This document shows, piece by piece, positions 41,024 to 53,172 of a DNA stretch of 64,000 nucleotides. Source of the stretch: Metellina segmentata (lineage: Eukaryota > Arthropoda > Arachnida > Araneae > Tetragnathidae); contig OX375872.1 in the NCBI GenBank assembly GCA_947359465.1, forward strand, positions 77,357,100-77,421,099, given 5' to 3'. The notes beneath the pieces were generated by a model. It searched no databases. It was not told the DNA's origin and worked only from the letters and a program-made list of their open reading frames with translations. The first letter of the stretch is position 1, and each line of letters starts with the position of its first letter. The translations under genes were made by a program, and so were the position numbers.

Positions 41024-43969
41024 GTGAGTGCTGATCATCGCTCTTTTTGCATTCCATATTTACACAAATTCGAAAAACAACTATTATTTCCCTTTTCCAA
41101 TTTCTTGTTTGCAATTCTTTTTATTTTTCAGTTTTGTTACATTAACTTTTTCTGTTTTGTTCACTGTATTTTACACTTGTTGCATTGGGGTAAACATTTC
41201 ACAAACTATTTACCTTTTGAAATACATTAACAAAAATTCTCTGCATTTTTATGTGGACTTTGGAATTTAGTTAAAAAAAAAAAAGTGAGCCAATGCAAAA
41301 TTTGGAAGTATTTCTTAATAGTATATCAGTTGACATCAAGGCTCCTGTGAGCTTTGAGATACATTTAGTGCACCCACAGAGGGAAGGATAACAACTCCCT
41401 GGATCCTTAGGAACTTTAAAAATTTTTTTGAACATTTTCTATAGCTTTTTAATTTTAATCTTGATCGAATCAAATAGTTAACTGGAAGTACATACGTGTT
41501 ATTTTGCATAATAGGGTAGTTGACATGGTCTAGACCTCTGAAGGGAAACAAAACTCCTATTTCATTGTGGGTGGTGATCTAGCTCTACGTGTTCTTAGGA
41601 AAATAGTTATAATCAGCACTGCCTAATTGGGTACAAGTGCATGAATGGAAAGATGAAATGAAATAAAATATTTTTATCGATCCATCATTAAAATCTGACA
41701 AATATTTTTTTTATTGGTCACCATGCGTAATCATCAGTGTAAATACAAAATTTTTAGGAAGGTAGACACAATTTCATTGTAACATAAGAGTACATTTAGA
41801 GTTTAAATATTTTTAAACTACAAATATTTTCCCCTAAAATTATAATTATTAACTAATAAAAACTAAATAAAAAACTGATATAATTGACAAGGCAAATTTG
41901 CATAATAAAATAATTTTCCTGATTTTTTTTACAATCTTGTCTCTGCCACAATATAATGGATTATTTCTGGATTCTATTGTACTATACCTGCACATAGAAT
42001 TTAAATTGCTCTTCACACATAATTCAATTTAGTGTGTATGACTGATGCATTGTTTGCTGTAGTGATTCATAAAGTAGCACATATTTCTGTTTTAGTAACA
42101 GAATACACAAAGTATAATACTGTAAAAAAATGCATTTAGTTCCATTATCGAGAAACTTAGAAAAATGTTGAGATATAGTTGCAGTTTTCTTCAAAATTTT
42201 GTTTTTTTTTCTTTGGCAGCAGTGTATTTATTACCTTCGAGAAAAAATTCTTTTGTCAAAAATTATTGCAAATTTGGTACATTTCATCTTGCTATTAGTG
42301 TTTAAAAATCAACCAAACTCAGAACTTGACTCTGAAATTAGAAATACTTTGGAGCAACTGTTAATTTGAAATCTTATTTAGTTAGAGTAGCATTGTTTTA
42401 ATATTTGTAGTTTTTATATGTATTTTTTAATGTTTATCATTGAGTATGCTTATTCAAGATATGCGTTTATTTTGGAATTCTTCACATAAAATAAGTACTC
42501 TGTACTTTTTGTCTCTATTTTAAATTTGTAAAACCAAGAAGTCTGAATTGCAACATTCAAGACATGAAGTTTGACTGAAATTTTAAAAGGATCCAAAGTC
42601 ACAGAAAAAGAGAACACCTAGTTAGAGCATGATTAATACATATTTGCTTTATGCCTCTAAATCCTACAAGCATTAAACTAAACTACCGAAAACCATATCA
42701 GCTCCTTTGACCACCTGATTATCTTGTGGAGTCCAGAGATCTATTTTGTGTGTGCATATTAAAGACTAGATCTGAAATAAAATTTCATTTAAAAACCCAA
42801 TGCTTAAAAATGAACAGCAAGATAGTTACAAAATATATCATAGATAAAATAGTGAAAGTTGTGTTGACACACAAGTATTCAACACTTTGACTATATTATG
42901 TGGATACTTTCCTTAAAGTTTTCTTTGAACATATTTTTTATTATAAACTGCTAAATTGACCTCCATTTTAAACCACTTTCCCTTCCCAAAACAGTCACAT
43001 TTCTCGAGTCTAAGAAAAATGAATTTCATATACTGTTTATTTGACATGGAAAATCATGTCATGATAATAGGCTGACATTAATTACATCTGCTGTTTTACA
43101 TTTTAGGGCCTTTTTTCTAATTTAGTTTTGGGGACATTTTTAAGATTCTGGGTCTTGTTTATTCTCCTACACTATCTTATTTTAGTTAAAACATTCTTCA
43201 CATTTGCCATAATTTTTTATTGAAAACCGAATTTTTATTGGAATACTACTTTCAAGCTAACACACCTAAAACCAGGGTTGCTGGATGACTGAAGTAAAAA
43301 TCTTCAAAGGTAGTTAATTCTGGGACCTTTATTCTGGCAGTATTCCATGTAATCCAGATTGAGGAAAGAATTTTCAATTTAAATGACTGGAAGTTATTAA
43401 AAAAGAATTAAGAGCTTACTGTTAACATTCTCTTCCTGAGTGGACGCACTTGCCCCCAAGTAAAAAAAATTGGGCAGTTGAAAGACATGTTGAGTGCCAC
43501 TGTTTGGGCATACATGCCCAACAACAAACTTACCAATATTATATATATATATATATATATATACTATTTTTTTAGAAAATATGCTTTGTTATAAAATGTG
43601 CTTTTAAATCTGCATTCGTTCTTATTCGTCTATTTCGTTCTTAATTTAATTTACAGTTTTATATTCAAACGCACTCCATGACTGATGTTGGGTGACAACT
43701 TTCAACTATGCATTTAAGGGAGATTTAGTCTCACAAATTTGAGCATTTTTAGTAGTGTGGTATCACTTCAACAAATATTCGTGGAAGAGATAATATTAAG
43801 CAAAATAATTAGTTTACATTTTATATAATATATAGAAGTTACATTATAAAAATATACAAATTTGGATGTTTCATAGTCCTAACCAAAATGTATTTATCCA
43901 CATATGCTACAGAACCAAGTATTTTTTTATCATGCATATATCGAACACTCTTTACGACTAGCCAATGAA
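41024..43969 (+). other. AT-rich DNA, probable intron; no repeats recognised
   Basis: Nearly 3 kb right after the putative donor without SINE, Tc1 or hAT sequence and without a convincing ORF. An (AT)n microsatellite is at 43537-43565. Confidence 0.5.
43537..43565. repeat. (AT)n microsatellite
   Basis: About 13 uninterrupted AT dinucleotides. Confidence 0.95.
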
Positions 43970-44035
43970 TTGTGGCACAACTCGTCTGCTATTGGACCTT
44001 GCGCCATAAAACCCAAACCAATCAACCAACTGCTC
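43970..44035 (+). repeat. SINE family C tail fragment
   Basis: TTGGACCTTGCGCCATAAAACCCAAACCAATCAACCAAC matches the family C 3' end (GGCCCTTGCGCC..AAAACCCAACCAACC). Confidence 0.55.
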
Positions 44036-44239
44036 TACCTCAGACAGCTTATCTCTAATGTGTAATTAGCTCCAAGCTGCTTTGATTTCTCTGAGCCCAT
44101 TTATTGCCCATCAGGGAAAAAACTCTCATTGTAAGCATTTGACTTTAGGATGCTTAAAACAAAGTCTAAGATCTTATTAACGTTTGGTACATTAATTTGT
44201 TTCTTAAATCATTGAAAAAATTAAACCAATTTTGTTATA

Positions 44240-44475
44240 CACTTCGTGTTTACAACCCGGTTTGTTGGTTGCATTGAGTTGTTTGGCGCAAGGGCCATAA
44301 TTGGCCAAGCTGCGCCAAAGACAAGACAAACAATCTCAAGTAATGGACAAATACACACAATTAAGTTTTTACTGACACAGAAGAGAGATACATCCAGGGA
44401 GGAATCGAACCTGCGCCGTCTACAGCTCACACGTTGCTAGAGCATTGGACAAACTCACTGAGCCACGGCGGCAAC
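44240..44475 (-). mobile_element. SINE family C, full length
   Basis: Minus strand: GCCGCCGTGGCTCAGTGAG (A-box region of a tRNA-like head), B box GGTTCGATTCC, then TCTCTCTTCTGTGTCAGTAA, ATTACTTGAGATTGTTTGTC, and a tail with GCGCAGCTTGGCCAATTATG and GCCCTTGCGCCAAACAACTC. Distinct in head, body and tail from families A and B; about 235 bp. Confidence 0.8.
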
Positions 44476-45299
44476 GCTTCCAACCCGGAAACTGATATTC
44501 TGTTATTGATTAATGTATGTTAAATTTTCCATCAGTAATTTTTCAAAATTTATGGATGGTTACTTAGTTTAACTGTCGATAATAATGACAGTATCGGAAT
44601 ACATATGTAGGGAATATAACTTAAATTTCGTGATTTTGATAGTCAATAATATGTGCGGTAGAAATAGAAGGTTAATACGGGATTGAGGGAATTAGCACCC
44701 TCAGGGGTGCATCTCCTTTAAGTGTGTACGGGTTTCACGAACCCGAAGTACTGATTTCCAAATTAAAAAGTTATCAAAAGTTATATCAGAAAATCGAAGT
44801 TTCATTACCTTACAGGCAAAACATACATCTAAATTGTCAATAGTCTGAAATCTATTAAAAAGAAGTTACTGCCGCCGCCGCCCCTGGATCGAAAACACGC
44901 TTTTTACGCTCGATTCTCAGACGATTTCCCGAGAAAGTACGGATCAGATTGCGAAATTAACATGGTTTGTTAAAAATTGTACAGAGAAGATGGAGAAGAT
45001 TTTTTTTTCTGATGCGGCTATTGGTTTAGGGTGCTTAATTGTCAAAGTCGGAAAAAAAGCGAAATTTTTAACACGAGTGAGCAAAACACGTACACATTTT
45101 CAGTCTTCAGCCGTGAGTTTTTTTAGAGTACCTCTAAAAGTGAATTTTAACACCTCGACGAGTTTTTTTAGAAATTTCAATTTGGTTCCTCGTAATAATT
45201 TTTTGAAATTCGAGAAAAATCGGGACATTTTCTTTATTTTTTCGTTAAAACTGTCATACCTATTGCTTATTACTATTAGTTTTCAAATTTGAAAACATC

Positions 45300-45545
45300 A
45301 CGAAAAACTTTAGAATGTACTCTTTCTTATGGTATAATTTTTTTAAAAATTGGTTCATAAATAAATTTGATGCGATTAAAAGTATAATTTTGCGATAGTG
45401 TACAAAAGATGAAACGTTAGATCGTACTAGCTGATTTTGTGAAACTTGCTGTGACGTCATGGCTCGGAATGATGCTTGCGAAAGGAGTGTTGGTTTACGA
45501 AGCAATCACCGGGGGTTGGCGATCGTAAGCGAGCATGGGGTGGAA
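45300..45545 (+). repeat. Helitron-related fragment
   Basis: TGACGTCATGGCTCGG, TTGGTTTACGAAGCAATCAC and CGGGGGTTGGCGATCG match, in reverse, the copy at 60728-61100 (CTAACCCCCGGTGATTGTTACGA). The CTAG end is not preserved. Confidence 0.45.
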
Positions 45546-46089
45546 AAAAATCGTACGGCATTGAGGTAATCATACCAAAAGTAAGAACACGACCATTGGG
45601 TCACATAAATAAGTTTTTAGTACTAGCTTGATTAGAGGCATTCTTTTTGGATATCAAATGTTTTTGAGAAGAGGGAGCGACTTTCTGAACAGCTCCATGC
45701 CTCTAGAACGATCCTGCTAAAACCCTTGCTACCCTAGATAATTAATTAGTTTCTGGTACTAACTAGAATTGAGGAGGCATTCTTTTCCTGGACAAATGAA
45801 GATTTGCAGGAAAATATTATCTTTGAGTTGAAATACTACAGTTTAAAAGATGCCTCAGTGCCAACTAGACGGATCAACTCGTATTTCCCGAGAATTCTCG
45901 TATTAGAACCGCTCTCAGAGGCACATTTACTTAGGTGTGTACTGGGCTTAAAGGACCTGAGTTGTTAGTAATCTTTTGTTTTTCCTTAGTTTACTGTCTT
46001 TAGTAAGCACAGAAGGGGGCGATTTTTTTTCTTTCATCACACTACTCTGTTCTCTATTCCTCTTTTTTTACCTTTTCACCTGACGTTGT

Positions 46090-46165
46090 TTTGGGTTGTT
46101 TGGCGCAGCTTGGCCAAATATGGCCCTTGCGGAATAAAACCCCCAAACAACTAACCACAACGTAT
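46090..46165 (+). repeat. SINE family C tail fragment
   Basis: TTTGGCGCAGCTTGGCCAAATATGGCCCTTGCGG followed by AATAAAACCCCCAAACAACTAACC: family C 3' end only. Confidence 0.65.
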
Positions 46166-46247
46166 TGTAACGTTTTTTGGATCTCTTCCAGGTACCCATA
46201 TTAACCTTCTATTTCTCCCGCATACCTACATACAACCTATATCTATA

Positions 46248-47675
46248 CAGGGTGTTTCGAAACTCATGGCCAAAAATGTAAGGGGTGATAGAAAACATCT
46301 AAAGCAATTTTCACCCTACAATGCATGGGCGGAGAGCAAGTGGTGAACTGCTAAGAGGTATCCGTCGTTACTGTCACATGAAAAAACGAAACACCAAATG
46401 AATAGAGGTACTAAATAATTTTATTGACAGCATGTGTGGCAAAATTACAGAAACTGCTCAAAAGAGCAACCGCTTGCGGTAATGCAGGCGTTACATCTGC
46501 GACGTAGCGATTTTTTCAAACACACCCGGATGTCTCGGACGGCACCGCCAGCAACAGAAATCCCGGCAACTAGGTCCTCGTTGGAGTCGATGGGGCTTTC
46601 GTAGACGAGACTTTTCAAATGGCCCCACAGGAAACACTCCAGACAGGAGAGATCGGGTGAGCGTGCCGGCCAATCCATCGCCCTGGGAATTTAGCGTCTA
46701 AAGCGCTCCGCACATCCAAGCTAAAATGGGGTGGTGGTACGTCATGCTGGAACCACATACGTGCTTGTATGTTGGCTGCAACAGGTTGAAGTAAGTCTGG
46801 CAATACCTGTTGTAAAAATGTGATATATTCTGCCGTCCAGTCGGAATGGCAGAAGGTAAGGGCCGATCAAATGGTCAACCAAAATTCCAGCTCAAACATT
46901 TACGCTGAAACGCTTCTGTTACGCATCGAGGACGTGTTTCGTACGGATTGTTAGATGCCCACACATGAAGGTTGTGCGTATTAGAAATGCCTTCACGAGT
47001 AAAGGTGCATTCATCCGTGAATAACACATGTGCACTAAAATCAGGTTGCGCTGCTAGCTGTTGTAAAAACCAAAGTGCAAACTTGACACGTGACGCATAA
47101 TCTGCTGGTATCAAGGCTTACCATTTTCTGTGCATGGTAGGCGTGTAATCCTTCGTCCCGTAGTACTCGCCAAACAATCGAGAGGGGCACATTTACGGCA
47201 CGGGAAACCTTTCGCTTGCTAATATCCGGACGATCTTCCACTCTTTGCAGAATGTCCTCTATAACTTGTGGCGTCCGTACACGTCTGCCACGCCCTGTAT
47301 CATGCATGCCTGTGACAAAGGATCCTGTTTCGCACAGGTACCGATGCAATCGCTCGAACATTTTTCGGTTTGGCACGTATTTTCTCGGGAAACGCTACCT
47401 GTACAGTCTTTTGGCTTCCAGAGCATTCTCATTCGCAAGACCATACATAAATTGCATGTCCGACTTTTTCTGATTACTATACGCGTCACCGTGCCTTCTA
47501 AATCCACGGTAGAAATGACTATGTGTAAGAAAACTCGCGCTTTATGCTTTCCATTACAACGCCGTCTAGCGGTTCACTGCTTTCTCTCCGCCCATGGATT
47601 GTGTGGTGAAAATTAATTGTTTAGATGTTTTCTATCACCCCTTAAATTTTTGCTAATGAGTTTCGAAACACTCGG
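46248..47675 (-). mobile_element. Mariner-like element with ~100-bp TIRs (1428 bp)
   Basis: The left 46248-46355 and right 47568-47675 are long inverted repeats: CAGGGTGTTTCGAAACTC against CCGAGTGTTTCGAAACTC, then shared AAGGGGTGATAGAAAACATC and CATGGGCGGAGAG. TA at 46246-46247 and 47676-47677. Minus-strand transposase inside. Confidence 0.88.
46445..47376 (-). pseudogene. Mariner-like (DUF4817-type) transposase
   Basis: The N-terminal frame 47376-47041 has MPNRKMFERLHRYLCETGSF (the DUF4817-like helix-turn-helix typical of this lineage) and SKRKVSRAVNVPLSIVWRVL. Further frames carry VLFTDECTFTREG (first Asp), NLHVWASNNPYETRP, WFQHDVPPPHFSLDVRSALD (second Asp) and DWPARSPDLSCLECFLWGHL (third acid, Glu here where Asp in PLDFFLWG is usual). 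At least three frame breaks; one lies between the last two acids and probably includes a deletion, so catalytic spacing cannot be read. Confidence 0.85.
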
Positions 47676-49820
47676 TATATTGCACAGGATAAAATTTTTT
47701 TTTTCGTTCTGTTGCATCCGTAGGCAAACTAAATACAAATAGTTAGGACTAAGAAACATACAAATTTGTATATTTATATTCTATATTGTGATCTGTATAT
47801 AATATACAGTGTAAATTTATTGTATATTATATTCCACTCTCTCTCTCAGGCCCTGGGCCCTTGAATGTTAACAACGGTACAAGTTAAGAAGCTCTTAATT
47901 CTTTTGTTAATAATTTCTGCCATTTTCAAAAGTAGACTGAAAAGTTTTTCCCTCTAATCTTGTTTTCATTAAATACTCTGCCAGTATAAAGGTCTCAGAA
48001 TTAGACCCTTTGAAGATTATTTACTTTTGTTCCTCTTTAGGCAACCCGGGTTTTAAGTGTTAACTTGAAAATGGGATGAATTGGTCAAAATAGTGCCAAC
48101 CTACCAAATCTTAACTTTTTCGAAAACTAGTAATGGAACTAAACAATATTTTTCTACATATGGAGTAATTTTCCCTGTCAATGTGATGGTAAATTCGTTA
48201 TTTATAATTTTATCTATATATAAAGCAGAAATGGTGTGAATACTCTGGAAATATTTCCCTTTTGACCAGTTCCACCAAATTTGCTGCACTTAGTTTTTAG
48301 AACCTTGTGAAAAATATAGGCCCTACAAGTTAATCCCCGCTAGATTCCTGGGTGTGTAAAGGGTTGGAAAGAAGTACGAAATCTTCAGAGGAATAACATT
48401 GAACATTGTTGCAAATGAAGTTGCAGACAGATTGCTTTATGAGAATTGATTGAAAAACACTTTTCAATTTCTGCTAAAGTAATTTTTGAATTCTGATACA
48501 AAATGTATTATAGTTTATTGCAGTTATCTATTGGAGTCGACCAATGAACTTTCATATAGATTCGGAATTTATTCTTTGAAATTTTTCTGTCGAAGTGTTG
48601 AAAACGTATTCGAAAAATGAGACAACTGATGTCACGTTCATTATTTTCTACAAGAAACATCACCGCTGAAACACTTCCGTCACCTTTGCTTTACTTGACT
48701 GAAATGCCTCTTATATTTTGATGAAAAATCTTCCGATTTCAATTATTACTACTAATAGAATATTCTCTTATTAATTGAAATATCGCAGTGAATTTTTCAT
48801 TACAATATTCCAAGGAATTTTCTTTGCTCTAATTAAGAGCAGCACAGATTTTGCGAATTGACATTTTTAGGACCCTTGATTATTGTAAACCACACACTAT
48901 TTAAATATTTCCTTTTTGTTAAAATATACGCGATTCTCTACTTTGTCTCATTTTCACATGGAATATAAAATCATTCAAAATATTACCCCTTGTGAGTTTA
49001 AATGTTTCTGATAGGAATCTTAAGAGGGTCCGGCACGTCCATAGGCACCCATGTTAAATTCACAAACTTTGGGGCATCTCATTTTTTCATAAATTACTGT
49101 ATTATTCTGAAATTTTTACAGTGTAATATTTGAATACTTTATAGACTTTAACTCGTTAACATTTTTTTTTTAATTCACAAAATTATAAACTTTTTAAAAA
49201 GTTACAAAAAAACTTGAATTTTTTTAGATACAAATATTAAAAAATATATGTATATATACATTTTGTATCTTATTTTCCTTGTGTTAAAGTGTTTAAAAGT
49301 GCTTCATAAACAATCATAAAAAATTTCAAGAATGTACCTCAAGTAGTTTTTGAGTAATGTGCCCCCAAACTTGGAAAAAAAGTATGTTCTGAGATGTACG
49401 TCGCGGTTATAGTGCATCTACTTAAAAAAAATATTTAAAAATACTTCCAATTAACAGATTTCTACAAATGAGGTATCGTTATGAAGAGGACAATTCAAAT
49501 TTTCGTAGACAGTAAAAATCTCAAAAATGATTTTTTTCGAATTTTTATGTGTTTTACCTCCTTAAACATTTGTGTTCGCTTTCAAAGACCGGCCTTTGGT
49601 AGGTCAATTTATGAAAAAGTGTGAATCCTTGTTATGAGAAAGCTGCCATTAGCAAAAACATGGATGGCAATTGTTGTAGCTGGTTTTCCACTCGACAACC
49701 CGTTATCACTGCTGTCGCTTTCGCGCACCGAACTATAAACAGAACTAGAATCCACAGTAAAGACGCCAACTGTGGAATCGGTTTGTTAACTTTTCTACCA
49801 GTCCCCTAATTCAACTAATA
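47676..49820. other. No gene recognised
   Basis: AT-rich DNA. An imperfect ACTGTATATTATATACAG-like inverted repeat lies at about 47795-47815. From 48990 a less AT-rich motif (GAGGGTCCGGCACGTCCATA) starts a stretch to about 49620 with homopolymer-rich text that looks like another dispersed repeat but could not be classified. The 62-codon frame at 49621-49809 is not supported. Confidence 0.4.
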
Positions 49821-49824
49821 GACT

Positions 49825-50040
49825 CGTTCAAAACCGGTGGTTGGGTTTTATAGCGCCGGGGCCATATTTGGCTATGCTGCGTCCAACACAAGACATACTA
49901 CAGCAAGGAATGAACTCACAAGGAACATATTTATTAGCACAGAAAATAGAGAAATGCTCAAAGGGAGGAATGTAACCTGCGTCACCTCAACTCGCGGATT
50001 GCTAGCGCAGTGGGCACTACCCACTGAGCCAGAGCCGAAC
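49825..50040 (-). mobile_element. SINE family C, full length
   Basis: Minus strand: CGGCTCTGGCTCAGTGGGTA head, degraded B box GGTTACATTCC, CATTTCTCTATTTTCTGTGC, TATGTCTTGTGTTGGACGCA, CATAGCCAAATATGGCCCCG and AAAACCCAACCACC. Diverged from the 44.2-kb copy. Confidence 0.72.
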
Positions 50041-50221
50041 AATATGAAAGTGATTTTCAGTGTAAAATCTTCACTTTCCGTTTTGTTTGTTTTCTTCCGC
50101 TACCCATATGCTATTTCATGATACATATTCGAGTTACTTTCGCATTTAATTTATCCCGTTTTGGCAACGTTTGGCGCATTTAATCTAATTGAACGAATCA
50201 AGTTACATCAATTCGGGTGTG

Positions 50222-50527
50222 TGTGGGTAGGCCTGTTGGAAGAGTACCAGATTAGCAACCAGAGGGTTGGGAGTTCGAAACTAGATCCTACTAGACCGTT
50301 GTGTACGTGGGGGTGGTACACGTTAAATTTCGTGACCTCAAATGACCTCACGTTGGCGTAGTGTGTCTGTTTCGAGATTTGGGCGCCAGCTCAAGTGCGA
50401 CTTCGTCATCTGACCGTGGTTCAAAATGACGAGGTGTTGTTTTCGTATCTTTTCCTTCGAGGTTGATCCCGGCTGTAGCCAATAGCCCGGGCGCTCCAGT
50501 GCGATGTTAATTCAATTACCTACCTTA
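50222..50527 (+). mobile_element. SINE family B, full length
   Basis: Head GGGTAGGCCTGTTGGAAGAGTACC, B box GAGTTCGAAAC, CGTTGTGTACGTGGGGGTGG, then shared tail (GACTTCGTCATCTGACCGTG, TTCCTTCGAGGTTGATCCC, AGTGCGATGTTAATTCAATT, ACCTACCT). Confidence 0.8.
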
Positions 50528-51354
50528 AAATATAACTTATCGCTTATTTGGCAACGTTTGGTGTCTAATTTCACTGTCCTGTCAATATATATTAATTATA
50601 TACGAATCAATCGTCATATTTCAATTCAGAATTCAATTTTTCGAATACTTTTTGAAGTGCGGAAATTCCTATTTAAAAAACACGTTCGGAATACATACAT
50701 GAAACACTACCTCCACCTGCATTTAGTTGGATAGAAAATGCCTCATACCAGTTAGGCGGCCTTGATTCCAATTTACAAACTGCAGTACCATGTGGAATGA
50801 ACGATTCCCACTTTAAGGATTTTACCCGCTGCCTGCTATGAAAACATTTTTTTGCCAAGATATTTATGTAGACTACTTTGAGAATAATCCTCATTGCTCT
50901 TCCTGCTTAGCTTTAGTATTCATCACTTTAAAGGCTCTATAAATATTGTCGTTTTTTGATATAATTGATTGCTTGTGTTATCTTTCCATGTCGGGATGAG
51001 ATCTCCAACGCACTTTAAGCTTACCGCATGGTATCAAAACCAAAGCATGAATGAGATTCATATTTTAATCGTCTCTGTTTCCTCCTCCATGCTGTAAGTT
51101 GCTTGTCTATAATGTCATGCCATACCATCCATCCTCCCGCGACCCCTCATGAACGAAAGAGTGTAATTCGTCTTAAAAATAGAACTTGCCTCTATATTTT
51201 TCTTGTTGGGCCTTCACCCTTGCTCGCGTGTTGTGGGCGGATATTCTATGCGTCTCAACTTCCCATAGGTTGCCCCTCAGTTTCCCTCTAGAAATGCATA
51301 AAGGTATCCCTGTTTAGATTCTTTATTTGCGTCAACTTGGGATTTGTGCGGTCC

Positions 51355-51950
51355 GAGACGCGAACACGTAGATGCGCGGTATTTGTTTACCAATCTGCAA
51401 AGATTGGTCCTGTTTTTTTTATCATTACGTTTGTGCTATGATTGAACCTGCATTCGCTTCTGGAACGACGATTCTGAAGTTTGTGGTTTCCTGTTTTTGT
51501 ACTGGAGTTTGAATTTGACACACGAACGTGTAGATGTGTGGTATTCGCTTACCAGTCTGCAGGGTTGGCCTTGTTTTCTACTCATTGCGTTTGTGTTGCG
51601 ATCGAACCTACATTCGCGACTGCCGGAGCGACGATTGAGAAGTTTGTGGTTTCATGTTTTTCTACTAGAGTTTATTGGGCACTTTACAATTGTGTGTGTT
51701 TAAAAAGGACTATGACGCGGTTTCTTTGGATTCAACACTCGAACTCGTAGGTCTGTAGTTTACCAGTCTGCAGGATTGGTCTCGTTTACGACTCATTGCG
51801 TTTGTAATGTGATTGAATCTACATTCGCGTCTGTGGAACACGACGATTGAGAAGTTTGGTTTCTTGCTTTTCTGCTGGAGTTTTATAGCACTTTGTAATG
51901 TGTTTAAAAAGGACTCGAACGCGGATTCTTTGGATTTGTAGTTCCTTTTT
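51355..51950. repeat. Three tandem imperfect repeats (~165-220 bp)
   Basis: Units start near 51355 (GACGCGAACACGTAGATG), 51519 (ACACGAACGTGTAGATG) and 51739 (CTCGAACTCGTAGGTC). Each carries TTTACCAnTCTGCAnnnTTGG, ATTGCGTTTGT, GATTGAAnCTnCATTCGC and CGACGATTGAGAAGTTTG-like blocks. Open frames here are by-products. Confidence 0.8.
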
Positions 51951-52344
51951 CGGGAGTCGATAATTTTGTCACCAATGCATTGAAGATTCTGATGCATTTT
52001 GATTGCTGAAGTACTCAATTCAGTTTGAATGGAAATAGAAAGTACCGTTGCATTGTACAAATGAGCAGCTTTAGGGATAGCTTTATCCAGGGTAAGTTGT
52101 TTCTGTACTTCATTGGAATAAAATTGGACAACTCTTTACTCTACATAGCATTACAGTTGCTTTCTAGTTTGTTTTCGTTTAGTTAAAGAACAAAATGATT
52201 ATTTAAAAGGTGATGAAGATGATAAAGAAATATATAAAATATGCAAACTTTGCTGATGCATGTAAATTTATTTATGCACTTTTATAACTGGAAGTTAATT
52301 TAAAGAAAATAAAATGTTATTAGCTCTCTCAACTTACTTGACCT

Positions 52345-52405
52345 TATCTGTCTTGTGTTTGACGCAGCTTGGCCAAATTTGACCTGCGGCCATCAAACCA
52401 AAACC
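52345..52405 (+). repeat. SINE family C tail fragment
   Basis: CTGTCTTGTGTTTGACGCAG, CTTGGCCAAATTTGACC, GCGGCCATCAAACC, AAAACCCAACC. Confidence 0.65.
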
Positions 52406-52854
52406 CAACCAAATATCTGCGATTAAACATCAACGCTAAAGCATAATTCTGAAGACAGAAAATAATTAAAATGAAAATTGTACAAAACGAATTTTTATCA
52501 ATTTTCTCATTCAACTAACTACCTCACAAATTTTTAACTGATGTATGTAACATAAATATCCAACTTATTTTTAGTATTGTTTAATTAAATTATCTAGCTT
52601 ATATAATCTTGTAGATAATTTCTTAACCATAGAAAACGTATGTTTAGAATTTGATTGTAATGTGTTCATTTGAATTTTGATGTATCTTTATCAACTTTTA
52701 GTTCCTTTATGCCAATCACTATAAGTAACTACTACCATACTATTATGGTGATTTGTATTTTGTTGATATTTTCTGGCTACAATATAAAGTGTTCAGTTTA
52801 AGCCACATGTCTAGTCTAATTAGCCCTCTTGGGACAAACCAATCTGATCAATGG

Positions 52855-53172
52855 GCCGGGGTAGCCCGGTTGTAAGAGTAATGGATAAGCAACCGGAGGG
52901 TTGCGAGTTCGAATCAAACAAAAGACCGTCGTGTACAAAGGGGACTGATGCACGTTAAATCTGTCGAGGCTTCAAATGTCTTCATGTTGACGTGGTGTTG
53001 AAGTTTGGAGAGTGAGGTGCCAACTTAGGCGTGACCTCGTCGTCTGACCGTGGTTCAAAATTACTTGTTTTGTCCTCGGTTATTTCCCTTCGGTTTGAAC
53101 TCGGACCGTAGCCAGCAGTAGGTCGTAGTGTTGCTCCAGTGCGACGTTAATTGGAATACTTACCTACCTACC
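52855..53172 (+). mobile_element. SINE family B, full length
   Basis: The reference copy for family B: head GGCCGGGGTAGCCCGGTTGT, GAGTAATGGATAAGCAACCG, B box GAGTTCGAATC, GACCGTCGTGTACAAAGGGG, TGATGCACGTTAAATCTGTC, then the tail shared with family A, ending TTGGAATACTTACCTACCTACC. About 318 bp. Confidence 0.85.

Larger units (their letters stand above)
44652..46225. mobile_element. Unclassified element with ~31-bp inverted ends
   Basis: Left end TGTGCGGTAGAAATAGAAGG followed by TTAATACGGG; right end, reverse complement, TATGCGGGAGAAATAGAAGG followed by TTAATATGGG. The 1.57 kb between holds a GCCGCCGCCGCC run (44872), Helitron-like DNA and a SINE-C tail, and no transposase. A flanking duplication was not established. 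Superfamily unknown. Confidence 0.5.

Noticed and set aside
46445..47376. A DD41E catalytic spacing for the mariner-like transposase
   Set aside because: A frameshift and probable deletion lie between the last two acidic residues, so the spacing cannot be counted in this copy.
51481..51750. 89-codon plus-strand ORF as a gene
   Set aside because: It coincides with a unit of a tandem repeat and overlaps a second open frame on the same strand.
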